From Emergomyces orientalis (Eukaryota > Ascomycota > Eurotiomycetes > Onygenales > Ajellomycetaceae), in the NCBI GenBank assembly GCA_002110485.1, contig MOWL01000024.1, forward strand, positions 930,001 to 994,000: a stretch of 64,000 bases of DNA, written 5' to 3'. The notes beneath the pieces are model-generated. The model worked only from the letters and a program-made list of their open reading frames with translations. It was not told the DNA's origin and made no database searches. Shown here in pieces: positions 1 through 10,372 of this stretch. Position 1 is the first letter of the stretch. Each line of letters opens with the position of its first letter. Position numbers and translations under genes: made by a program.

Positions 1-125
1 CAATATATACAGCTAATTGCATTGTCGCCACTGTTCATCATTCATCAGAACCCAGCAAGAAAAAATAATCACAAACACCACTACATCCAAATTTCACGGC
101 CTCTCACTTTACCAACTTCAGCATC

Positions 126-150
126 CCAAACCAAACCAAACCAAACCAAA
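126..150. repeat. (CCAAA)5 pentanucleotide repeat
   Basis: Five exact tandem copies of CCAAA lie just downstream of the GH25 gene's stop codon, so they probably fall in its 3' untranslated region. A simple low-complexity repeat with no inferred function. Confidence 0.9.
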
Positions 151-168
151 TCAACGAGAAAAAATCAT

Positions 169-936
169 TCAACCAGTAGCCAACTTCCGCAACCCCGCCT
201 CATCCCCATTGAACAAATCCCCATCACCCCCAAACTCATACTTATCCGTGTACTGCCAGATCGTATGTGTCCAACCACCAGGCGCCGTGCCAGGACTATC
301 CGCCCACCGCGCCATTACCAGCGGACAAGTACTTGCAAACGCCCCACTGTCTCCCGTGCATGACTGCCACCAGCTCGGCGACGTGTAGATCATCGGATAC
401 CGGTCTGTCTTGCCCTTGTACGTATCGACAAAATCCTGGATCCAGGAAACCATCGACGACGCGCTGAGCCCGTAGCAGCGGTCCCCGTTCGGGTTGGTTT
501 CGATATCAAGCATGCCCGGCAGCGTAATGCCATCACTACTCCACCCACCACCGTGGGCGAGGAAGTAGGACGCCTGCTCCGCGCCGCTTGCTGAATCTGG
601 GCGGGCGAAGTGGTAGCCGCCACGGATGAAACCGGCGTTTGTGGCGCCTGTGTAGTGACTGCTGAAGGAGGGGTCTCTGTAGCCGGTGCCCTCGGTGGCC
701 TGGTGGAGGATTATTTAGTTAGCTTATTATCTGGCAATTCGTGGGAGAGAGAGAGTGAGAGAGAGTGCGAGGGGGGATATGGGAGATGTACAAACCTTGA
801 TGATAACAAAGCGAGCTCCGGACTTATATGCCCCCGCGAAGTCGACCGACTTTTGCCAGTTGGAAATATCGAAGCCCTGGATAGCGGCGTTGGCGACGCC
901 CATTGAAGCGGTAATGGCCGCGAGCGTGAACTTCAT
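169..936 (-). CDS. Secreted GH25 lysozyme-like muramidase
   Basis: Predicted N,O-diacetylmuramidase of glycoside hydrolase family 25, which cleaves the MurNAc-GlcNAc bond of peptidoglycan outside the cell. Exons on the minus strand: 936-796 and 699-169, with a 96-base intron (GTTTGT..CAG); the model gives 223 residues, usual for fungal GH25. Residues 1-17 form a signal peptide. The family's first acidic residue is D23 in GFDISNWQ, and the DxE pair is D112/E114 in MLDIETN. The late motif WTHTIWQYTD is also typical. An upstream in-frame TTG at 951 is not a credible start; ATG 936 begins the hydrophobic leader directly. Fungal GH25 enzymes are thought to act against bacteria, which is inference here. 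The upstream gene is more than 1 kb away and also on the minus strand. Confidence 0.93.
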
Positions 937-2011
937 GGCTTGCTGATTCAACCGGCTTGTGTTTTCACCTTTTTTTCAAAAGACAAATTTGTTTGGATTG
1001 ATATGATATATGAACCGCTTTGCATTTCTGAAAAGAAGTCAGCAAACGGAGTAGCGGATACGGAACTGTTTGTATATAGCAGCCCATTCACTGAACTGGT
1101 TCGACGTCCAGGGTGGTGGCTTGAGACGGGATATGACTGATCTATCTCATTGGAACGATGCAGATCCCTCGACCCAACGAACTCTCTTCGTAGTACAGCG
1201 TAGACGGGACGCGGACAGTTCCATCATTCTCATGTTTTACCAGCTATCATCGATGTTAGCAGCTATGCGCAGCATTTTGGTGAAACCATTTCAAGCTTCT
1301 TTATATCTAGAATTTACAAGCAGTGTTTTTCGTCGACATGTGCAGGGATTCATAGGCTGGGATTTGGAAGCCTTGAGTGATCGTCGTTAATTGAAACAGG
1401 CGTTCTCATCTGAGAAATTACAGCTGTTTCAGCGCTTAGGAGTTGGAATCAGACGGGAGCAGTGGAGGTTTAGCTGGGGCTATGGTACGGTGTCAATCAA
1501 AACATCAAAATCCTGATTTTGTTTCGGGGTCGCCTTGTGGAGCTATCCCCCTGTGCTGTCTGGCTGTGCAAATGGTTTAGCCTCTGTAGCTGCAAAGCAA
1601 CCTGGAAACCATGAGCCATGTAGTTGGCAACAGCATTATGACCACATTTTGTAGGTAACCTCTCCTTTTTATCCCCGCCTGTGCCTCTACCCCCCGAGGA
1701 CAGAATGCGGCAACCTGCAATGCAATCCTCTAAAGAAAACAACGAAACGCTGAATAATTGAAAATATCAATATTTTGCACGATATCTATATTTGCGTGCA
1801 TATCCAGAAAATATAGGAAAAAAAGAATAAATAAGAAACCCTAACGCAAATATTACAGTATATATAGTGTGACAAGATGACGCCCAAAAAGTAAATATGG
1901 AAAAATAAATGAGAGGAAACAGTAAGTAGCTAAAATCCAAAGGAAGACAAAGGAGACATCCAACAAAAGGCAAAGAATGTAAGTTCACGGAGCAGTGTGC
2001 GCCTCATCCTT
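937..2011. other. Intergenic spacer, no gene recognised
   Basis: Holds the GH25 promoter and the 3' region of the coiled-coil gene. A minus-strand ORF at 1497-1742 and plus-strand ORFs near 1070-1390 have no recognisable motif. The stretch 1750-1980 is AT-rich. Confidence 0.6.
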
Positions 2012-4423
2012 CTATGACCTGTCCGCGATTCCAGAATCCTCAAACCCATACCCCTCCTCACCCCCCTCCTCTTCTTCCACAATCTCAATCGCAGAATCCG
2101 GCCGTCTTCTCTTCCTCTTCTTCCCTCGCTGGATCTCCACATTCACAAACCTATCACATGAGGGCGTAATCGGTTCGCTCCCAACAGCCGCAAACCCATC
2201 CATATTGTTATTCGTGGTGTCGCCATATCCTTTATCATCACTACCAGTGGTGTACGGGCTATCGTTTTGTCCGCCATGCTGGCTCTGAGGGCTACCAATG
2301 CCGCCGCCATATAAAGCAGACATCCCCCGTTCCCACTCCATGAGTTCTTTGACAGTGGCACTGGCCCTCTCTTGCGCGGTATGAATAGTTTCCCGAGAAA
2401 ATAACTGTTGCAGGGAGTTTAGCCGGGACTGCAAGCGTGCTCTATCCGCATGGAGCGTTTGTATTTCCGACTGGGCTTCATTCAATGCATTGGTAAGTAT
2501 TGAAACACGAACGTTTATTGCACCCATTTGTTTATCATGATTGCGTGATTGGGAAGCGATGGCTTGGTCGTGTTCGGATTTCAGTTGTTCGATCTTCGAT
2601 TCGAGGGACGTTAGTTCTATTGTGCGCTGATCGAGAAGCCTCTGCAACTCTTCACAGATGGTTCGTTGATTGACCTCGTTTTGCTCGAGGTCGGTGATTC
2701 TTCGCTTGGACTGCTCATGTTCCTCATTCAAGGCTGAGTTCGCGCTTTGGAGCTCAGCGACTTTCTGCATGGAGGCGATAGAATCATCTTCGAGCTTCAT
2801 ATTGAGCTCTTCCAGGATCTTGAGATCGACTCGGTATCTTTCAATCGCGTTGTTGAGGCGGACCTTGTCCGTTTCCAAGACGCCGATTTCTTGCTCCAAT
2901 TTCTGCATCTTCATCCGAATATGCATCACGTCCTCTGCCATGGAATCACTGGCCTCTTCGAGGCTCTTGTTCTTTTTAGTTGTCTGCTCCAATCGATGTA
3001 ATGTCATATTGAACTGGCTCCGTAACGCTGCTTCTCGATTTTCACAGCCAGAAACCTGTTCGTGGGCCGAGGAAAGATCCTTGACTAAGGTGTTGATTCG
3101 CTTGACAAGCATATCAATGATTTCTTTCCAATTTGTTAGATCTCCATTTGCTGTCTCACCAGGCACGGCTCGCTCGAGCTCAATTCTAGCTTGGCGAAAC
3201 CGAGCGCCCATGTCTGCGAGTATTTCCGCCGCACTGGAACCATTGAAGCCGTGACCGGAGAGGTCTTTGGCCACAGTTTCGAGAGTTTTGAGAGCTCGAG
3301 ATTCTCGCGATACGGCCTTGCGTAAAGTAGTCGCGATTTGAGGCAAAAAGTTTGGTGGTGGTGAAGCTGGACGACGGTTTAGACAGATGTCTGTTGGAGC
3401 TCCATCCCCTGTACCTGCTTCATTGGAGCCAACAATCGCGCGCCATTCTCTGAAAAGGGCGCGTTTTTCTTGTCTCATATTATGAAGCTGGGCATTTAGA
3501 GAGCTGTTCTCCACTTGATGCTCTCGGTCTTGAAGAGCAACCTGTGTCGACGCGTCGGATGTGCGTAGGTGGCTCGAAGTAACCCGGGAAGGAATGGGGC
3601 TTGATGAAGTGGTGAGCAGCTCATTGTCCATCATTGTAATGTCGTCGCCAACAAATATCATTTCTGCATCCTCGTTTGTGGTTTGGGGCATCCATGGATT
3701 CTCCCCATGGGCTGAGTCCTCATACCTCCTTAACAGCGCCTCCAGCTCCTCAATCCTTTGTCTTGCCTTGGCAAGCTCTCTAATTCTTTCTGGTGTATGT
3801 GGTGTGGTGTCTTCTTGCGCTTCGGTTTTCACCTCTCTCAGGGCGCTTAATTCCCGCCGCAGATTCATGAGTTCCTCTTCTTTGGCTCTTTCCACTCTCT
3901 CCTTGTCCCTCTTACTTTCAATAATGTGATTCATCTCTTCACTAAGCCCAAACCGCGCAATGCGCCGTCTAGCTCTGGGGTCTAGAATTGCACTACACGA
4001 CAAAAATTGGAAAGTTTGAGTCTCGGATGGAAGCTCTGGTAACTCGTATTTTACCCCATCGTTGTCGGTCTGCGGAATAGGTTCAGAGCGACGGCGACGC
4101 GCCTTTTTAGCACCAGGTCCCTTGGAGGATGGAGAATCCTGTGATTCAATTCTGGTCCGTTTGATTGCTGGGGTTAAACCAGTTGACAGGCTACTATCTA
4201 AATGACTGGATAGTCGTTCGATGGGAGGACCAGGATCTGAAAATCGGACCCTTTTCGCAACTTTGGCTTTTCTCGACGGTGTTCGAGGTTCAGTGAGAGA
4301 TGGTGGCGACGAGATAATGCTTCCTGTAGCATTTCCTGTCTGCCTGCTAGTGCTCTCCACCGGTGCTGGTGAATATGAACCGTGATTTCGCCTGCTGGCT
4401 GTGCTATTATGTCTAGCAACCAT
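2012..4423 (-). CDS. Large coiled-coil protein with NLS-like clusters and an RVxF motif
   Basis: Single open reading frame of 803 residues from the ATG at 4423, whose context has A at -3. An in-frame ATG at 4528 would add 35 residues but has T at -3. Family not recognised. The N-terminal 160 residues are Ser/Pro-rich and disordered-looking. They carry KRVRF (about 57-61), matching the RVxF docking motif for protein phosphatase 1, and the basic cluster KKARRRR (106-112). Heptad-rich Glu/Lys/Arg/Leu helices begin near 165-235 and dominate about 480-705, implying a long coiled coil. The C-terminus has a second basic cluster (KKRKRRR) followed directly by an acidic stretch (EEEEGGEEG). A nuclear structural or chromosome-associated role is plausible but is inference. 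The gene stands alone, with more than 2 kb upstream before the next gene. Confidence 0.85.
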   Translation of the reverse strand: MVARHNSTASRRNHGSYSPAPVESTSRQTGNATGSIISSPPSLTEPRTPSRKAKVAKRVRFSDPGPPIERLSSHLDSSLSTGLTPAIKRTRIESQDSPSSKGPGAKKARRRRSEPIPQTDNDGVKYELPELPSETQTFQFLSCSAILDPRARRRIARFGLSEEMNHIIESKRDKERVERAKEEELMNLRRELSALREVKTEAQEDTTPHTPERIRELAKARQRIEELEALLRRYEDSAHGENPWMPQTTNEDAEMIFVGDDITMMDNELLTTSSSPIPSRVTSSHLRTSDASTQVALQDREHQVENSSLNAQLHNMRQEKRALFREWRAIVGSNEAGTGDGAPTDICLNRRPASPPPNFLPQIATTLRKAVSRESRALKTLETVAKDLSGHGFNGSSAAEILADMGARFRQARIELERAVPGETANGDLTNWKEIIDMLVKRINTLVKDLSSAHEQVSGCENREAALRSQFNMTLHRLEQTTKKNKSLEEASDSMAEDVMHIRMKMQKLEQEIGVLETDKVRLNNAIERYRVDLKILEELNMKLEDDSIASMQKVAELQSANSALNEEHEQSKRRITDLEQNEVNQRTICEELQRLLDQRTIELTSLESKIEQLKSEHDQAIASQSRNHDKQMGAINVRVSILTNALNEAQSEIQTLHADRARLQSRLNSLQQLFSRETIHTAQERASATVKELMEWERGMSALYGGGIGSPQSQHGGQNDSPYTTGSDDKGYGDTTNNNMDGFAAVGSEPITPSCDRFVNVEIQRGKKRKRRRPDSAIEIVEEEEGGEEGYGFEDSGIADRS

Positions 4424-6809
4424 TGTAATGTCGTGTTGTGATAGCTGGCACCTGTGCTTGTTCGGTAACAACGAACGAATTTTGTCTAGTATTGGATCTG
4501 GTACTGTAGAAATTAGAAGCAAGCACATCTAGGGTTGGCACACAAACAGAAAAAAGGAACAAAAAGTTTCAGGGATGAAGAAATTGCCAGAGAGCAAGAT
4601 AAGAAAGGAATACCAGTTCAACATCCCTGCGCCAGCCTGTTTCTTTCATATTTACAAAGCAACATGAAGAGAAGTTATATAACCTTACTTACACTAGTTA
4701 TTGCAAAATAATTTTCCTTTGTCTTTCAATCACTTGTAACGCGCTGTCTGCAAAATATCCCGGTATTTAACACAGCAAAAGGCTTGCAAGAGAACTATGC
4801 ATGTGCTCTCCACCTCCTGCGGAAGACGTAATCTCCCAAACTGGACAAGAGAAGCCAAATGGATTATTATTTAGGCAGCAGAGTCGTCATCAAACCCAGG
4901 GTGCATCAGCTATATATATATTTCTGCACTGACAGCCCGATCCCCCAATCAGGAAATCAAAACAATGGCAACTAGTCAAAGCTGGGGAACGATGAATGAA
5001 GCTTGAACTAGACGCGTCTGTCTCTATCAAACTGGTTGAGCAGCGTTTTTGAGCGGCAACAGTCAAGAAACTCTGTTGGATTGTTTGTTTGGTGGTCAAT
5101 CCCGGACGCGTTCCTTAGCGTCGCACCTGAAGTGGACCCTCGAGAAAGTACCTTGCTTACAATAATGATAACTGCTGAATATTTGTATATTTGTAGCAAT
5201 GTCAAATTCGACTTGGTGGCTAATACTTCGTCATAACTGGTATCCTAATTATTTCCCTTTGTTATTTACCCTATATTGCGATATTTTCTTATTCTACCTT
5301 TTGAGGATGATGCGGATGGGTTGAAATATTGACAGTCAGTTTGACCTCGGGAGGTTCAATATTGCCTGATTCGGCTAAAGGTAAATAAACAACATACCCA
5401 AACAGGAAAACCATGCGTTACGGGGGCTACCTCTAGCGTGCTAATGATGTTATCTCTTTTATCTTTTTTATCTGTTGAAGGAATGTTGGGTCATTTTTGT
5501 TCTTTTTTGATTCACAACTAATATCAATTCAGCCCTTTAAAGAAGTTTAATATAATTTTTGAAATTTCAGTTGATAATCAACAGGTAGCTTAACAGCTCT
5601 ATCAATATTTAAGATACAGCAATTGATTCGAAATCACAATCACATTCATAAAACCCAATGCCTCCTCTCTCGAAATTTATGGAATCCCTCATGACCAAGA
5701 AGTTCATGGGGATTTGAAATACGGCAGGAGAAAGCGTAGGGTGTTCAAGTTGCAAACCTGGCGCCCTCATGTTAATACAACGTGGATTTTCGCGCTCTGT
5801 CGGACCTATGGATCCCTACGCAAGAAAACCACACCGCAAGACAAACATAACCCTGGATTGTTTCGGTTTACCGACGCCCACTATAATGGAATCTTGATGG
5901 CCATAGATTGCCACCAACAATGAGTCCAATGGGTGTTTGGAGCGATCGAAGTAGCTGGCCATTGCCAGGATAGAACTCCACACTGGTCAGATAAGCCTGC
6001 TTCTCGTTTTGAGGTATTACTACCCCTATCTCTCCGACGGAGTAGATGAGCTTGATAGGGTCAAGCATCAACGAGAGAGCGAGCAAGTAACGGCACGAGT
6101 AGTCTCTGCTCATTGAAACATCATTCACAGGCATGGTGTCCTCGTCCAATGTGCGCTTTCAATCGGGACGATGTAGTCGTCAAACCAAACTTGTCGATGG
6201 TGAGTGGTGTGGAGCGAGAGATATAGCAGTATAGCCTCGAGTTTGAGCCATAATTACGAGGCGGTTATCCACTTTGGCCATATTTGCATTATGGCCCTGA
6301 AAAGCCCAAGTCGGATTTGTGGAAATTTTTGATACGAAATGTGCCAAGATGAACTTTGACTAACAAAGCACGTGACCGAAATTAGAGCTGAGCCGAGGTT
6401 ATTTTCCCGCTCGAAATTCGTATCTGTCAAGCTGACTGAAGCAGATTTATCATCCGGATATCCCATGGTGGAACTGCGCTTTAGCAGTCAAGGAATCGAA
6501 ACCCGCCATTGAATGAGAAATCCGCCTGCCTAAACGAACGGGCTTGAGCAAAACAGAGCCAGAATTTCCAAGCCTGCTCCACTAACTCGACAGTATATAT
6601 AAACTCATCTCAGCTCCCTCAACACTACCAGGCATTCTTTTTGCTTTCTTATAGCATGTGAAACTATCCTGCCCGGAGCCAGAAGAAATTTTAATTGTTC
6701 ATTAATTCAGCACGGCATTTTTTCGAGACGTACACGTATTCTTTCTAACCTCGAAAAACTCCAATTCAGTCCTTCCGCTTCTCTTCTATTTTTCTTGTTC
6801 TTTTTCACT
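4424..6809. other. 2.4-kb spacer, no gene recognised
   Basis: Region between the divergent coiled-coil and isomerase genes. It contains AT-rich stretches (about 5230-5620). Short ORFs such as 5868-6149 on the minus strand (93 residues, with hydrophobic patches) resemble no family I know. The right end should hold the promoter of the isomerase gene. Confidence 0.55.
6594..6603 (+). promoter_or_regulatory. TATA-like element upstream of enoyl-CoA isomerase gene
   Basis: TATATATAAA lies about 210 bases before the ATG at 6810, followed by pyrimidine-rich sequence typical of fungal transcription start regions. A CACGTG core occurs further upstream at 6369-6374. Position and sequence fit a core promoter; no other support. 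Confidence 0.4.
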
Positions 6810-7733
6810 ATGGCTTCACCCCTCTTCACCATCCAGAAAACGGAGGGTGTCCTAACATGCACCCAGCCGCAGGATGCTGTGTACCTATTGACCTTCGATT
6901 TTGCGCCGGATAACCGCTTGACAGAGGACTTCTGCCAGGCCATGCTCCTCGCCCTGGACATCATCCAGTTCAAATACCCTCCCGGAGTCGTCGTAACCAC
7001 CTCCGCCATTCAGAAATTCTATAGCAATGGCCTGGATCTCCAAAAGGCCGTGTCGACCAAGGGTTTCTTCGAACACAACCTTTTCGCCCTTTTCAAGCGC
7101 CTTTTAACGTTAGTTTGATATTTCAGCATCCCCCGTTCCCCATTCTCCATTTAGTTTTCCTTTGAACAACATCCGGCTAAATCTAAACCCCTTCCTTACC
7201 CCTTTTTTGAAAAATAATGTAGTTACCCCCTCCCCACCGTCGCCTTAATAAACGGCCACGCCTTCGCCGGCGGTTTCATGACAGCCATGTACCACGACTA
7301 TCGCGTCTTCAACCCCTCCCGTGGTTTCCTCTGCCTAAATGAGGTCCACTTCGGCGCGGCCCTTAAACCCGCCATGTCTTCCATCTTCCGGGAGAAAATC
7401 GCAAATCCGGCCATATACAGGGCCATAGTACAAGAGGGATATCGGTTTGGCGGCAAGGAGGCGCTCGAACATGGCATTGTGGACGTCCTCGGTGGTCTCA
7501 ACGAGGCACTGGCGTTGATTGAGAAGAGGAAGTTGACAAAGCTGCCTGTTTCTGGGGTTTTTGGTCAGTTGAGGAGGGAGATGTTTAGGGAGACTTATGA
7601 GATTCTGGAGAGGTGCGGGGATGATGCGGCGGAGGCGGAGAAGGAGGGGGAGAAGGAGTTGATGGTGAAGGAGACTGGGTTGAAGCGGGTGGAGGAGTGG
7701 GAGCGGCGGGGAGGGAAGGCGTCGAAGCTATGA
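6810..7733 (+). CDS. Peroxisomal enoyl-CoA hydratase/isomerase family protein (ECI-like)
   Basis: Crotonase-fold protein of 269 residues, probably a delta3,delta2-enoyl-CoA isomerase needed to degrade unsaturated fatty acids. Exons 6810-7108 and 7223-7733; the intron (GTTAGT..TAG, 114 bases) joins LLT to YPLPTVALINGHAFAGG, the conserved crotonase segment that forms part of the CoA-binding site and oxyanion hole. The protein ends in KASKL, a canonical type-1 peroxisomal targeting signal (SKL). The C-terminal third is Glu/Lys-rich. An in-frame TTG at 6795 is ignored because the ATG at 6810 starts the family-typical MASPLFTI. Isomerase and hydratase activities cannot be separated confidently from sequence, so the exact reaction is inferred. 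The neighbouring F-box gene is on the same strand but separately promoted. Confidence 0.92.
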
Positions 7734-8460
7734 GGGCTATTTTGTGAGGCGTCTTGTATATACTGTTATTGTTCCATTTTTCTTTTTCTTTCTTTTCTTT
7801 TTTTTTTTTTTTTTTTTTTTGAATCGATGAGCTCTTTGGGAGGGTATATATTTCCTTTTCCCATGCTGGCCTTTTGGGGGTTATGGTTTATGTATATCAT
7901 GAGCGCCCTTTTTCTGTTCATATACGCATGAAATGAATGCTATAGACATAGAAATAGTTTTAAGTATAGGAATTGCTAGATTTTAGTTTTCTACCAGCGG
8001 TAAGTTTATGGGGCTGGATGGGGTTATCTGCGGATTCGAGTGGATATTCAATATCAGGAATTAAACTTCTGTTTTAAGTAAACGTTGTGTGTCTGGAATA
8101 GTATATTTTGATGAGAGTTTCTGGAGGGATCAATTGTTCCAAGGTTGTTTGGTTCATGCCTTGGAAGTCCCGCCAGTGACTGTGATGTCATCAGCGACAA
8201 CCGCCAATTGCAAACATCAAGATCAACAATGCGCATAGCACTGCTCTTGCTATTGTGTACTACCCGACACTCAATACCACAGCTACCCCAATTATTCCTA
8301 CAATACGCGGCAATATCTCAACTATCTCTCTTATTACCAGTAGCTAGAACGTTTTCTACGATGATAGGATGAGGCTCCATCTCCATGCACTTTTCGTCCA
8401 AGATCTCCAGATCTCCCCACCCCCCAAATATCTGATCGTCGTCCGAAGCCAAAACTAGCA
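7734..8460. other. Spacer with 3' poly(T) run
   Basis: Contains a run of T at 7798-7820 just after the isomerase stop codon and pyrimidine-rich sequence before the F-box gene's ATG. No gene seen. Confidence 0.6.
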
Positions 8461-9992
8461 ATGAACAACAAAACGAGTACAGTCCGGAAGGCCGCTTCTC
8501 CCTTTGTCCTGTTGCCCTCAGAAATCCTTTACATGATCCTGTCTTTTCTCCCGCCTCCTAGCCTGGCGGCAATGTCGTCCACTTGCCGCCACATGCTCAA
8601 ACACACGCAGAACGACCTCATCTGGATGAACCTCGTCAACTTAAATCTGCCGAACCCTCTCAGTGACCCTGCTCCATTTAGTACCTGGAGAGAACTTTAC
8701 ATATCTCAATTCCCGATGTGGTTCGTGGCGCGCAACAAGATCTGGTTCTCCGATGTGATCGATACCGGAAAGCTGATAGTGACGAGATACAACCCGCGCA
8801 GGTGTATGATTGAAGGCTATCGGGTCGTTGCTAAACATACCTTTCGACAATTCGAAACATGGCCCTATGACACTGAGGTTCTTATCCACTCGTTTAAACC
8901 GCAAGTCACTTTGTGGATGGATGATCCTGTCATACAGCTGGTCAAATTTGTCCCCACGCCATCTATACGTTCCATGAATTGGCGCTTGGGGGAGATTCGA
9001 ATGCCAATGGCTCTTGAAGCACAGCGTGTATTCAATAATTTTATTTTGTGTGCCAAAATGCCCCGTGAGGATGAGGAGAACTCTGAAAAAATGGTGTGGC
9101 CGCCGCGAATTATACCATCCGATGAACGTGTGGATGTCTCTGATCAGCAGAATTTGTCGTTCAAGCTGAGAGGAAATGTACCCCGGGGATATGAAGATAT
9201 TTGCACATCAGCTTTTCAGGTTAGGCGATGGGCACAGCTTGGCAATTTCGGGGCTGTATTTGATGTAAACAACGTTAGACACGGTATATCCACGTTTGCA
9301 TCATTGCAGTCTGAGCTTTATACCCCAACTCGAGAGAAGCCTTACCAAGGTATCTGGGTGGGCGATTACTCTGGCCATGGATCCGAATTCCTACTCGTGC
9401 TGCAGCGGGATGATCCCTTTGTGGATTCCATGGACGATGAACACTTAGACACTGAAAATGATTCTTCGAGCTCCGCGTCATTCTCATCGGCAGGCACGTC
9501 GCTACCCGCGCCACGAGGGAGATTAGAAGCCATAAAATTAACTGGTGACCCGAACGTACCTCGTGGCCAAATAACTTTTTTCGCAGAGGATATCGGACCG
9601 GGAGGGTTAATCCGGATCGCTGATGAAGATCTCTTTAAAGGAGCGCGGGTAGTGCGCAGTCAGGGACATATCGCGTCGACAAATTTCAGAGATGGTGAGT
9701 TTTCCTTCCCCCCCCTTTTCCTTCCCATTTTAAGTCTCTGTTGCCATCCTTTACCCTCCATCTACACTTCTCTTGCTCCTGCCATTGACTAGCAGTTTCC
9801 GTATATAATAAACATTACGTTTGCGACTTCATATTAACTTGAATTTTCCTTTTCGTCATAGACAAATTCATTCCTGCTCAGCTTTTTCTTGTCTCACACG
9901 ACTGTATGGCACTCTTCTGGGAAGAATTAAAGCACGTCTCATACTATCGGCGAATCGACGTTGATGCACTTGTTAATCAAGACATGGAGTAG
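8461..9992 (+). CDS. F-box protein with FBXO31-like C-terminal domain
   Basis: Predicted SCF ubiquitin-ligase substrate adaptor of 454 residues. Exons 8461-9694 and 9862-9992; donor GTGAGT and acceptor CATAG join NFRD to DKFIPAQLF, ending at TAG 9990-9992. The F-box lies at about 15-60 (LPSEILYMILSFLPPPSLAAMSS), where it would bind Skp1. The C-terminal half has YQGIWVGDYSGHGSEFLLV and IKLTGDPNVPRGQITF. These resemble the beta-barrel domain of FBXO31, including the 'TGDxNVPxGxxxF' signature also seen in plant relatives. That domain recognises substrate C-termini in animals; the fungal substrate is unknown. A Ser-rich acidic insert (about 325-355) interrupts it. Without the second exon the protein would read into the intron and lose the conserved tail, so the two-exon model is preferred. 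Confidence 0.88.
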
Positions 9993-10372
9993 TATCAGAA
10001 AAGGTTCCTAGAGCGATAACTGAAAACTCATTTTACAAATCTTTGGGGAACTGTTGCTAGTTACGTCCTTTTGTTCTATTATTTTACCGTGCGACGAGAG
10101 GAACAGAATGACAAAGAGGACTGCTTTTTTCATACACCCAATTTCACCTGAAACAAGCAGTTCCACTACGCCTGATGCCATACTTTGTTAGTTGCTTTCT
10201 TTGCATACTGTTGTTAAGACCCTTCTCCTAGCCGGTTTGGTCTATTCTCGGCAATTTTTCTTGCGTTTCCCGAGCTTTCCCTCAAAGCGCCATTAGAACC
10301 GAGAGAAGATAATCAAAGTTTTCTTAATGACTTCGATGGATCAACAGTCGGTTGTTTTTACTCTTTTATGAA
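9993..10372. other. Short spacer, promoter of next gene
   Basis: 380 bases between tandem genes, pyrimidine-rich in the middle. It holds a minor ATG at 10327 followed by an in-frame stop before the main start, so it could be a short upstream ORF. Otherwise nothing recognised. Confidence 0.5.

Noticed and set aside
5868..6149. Minus-strand ORF of 93 codons in the 4.5-6.8 kb spacer
   Set aside because: No recognisable motif, signal or splice partner; insufficient support.
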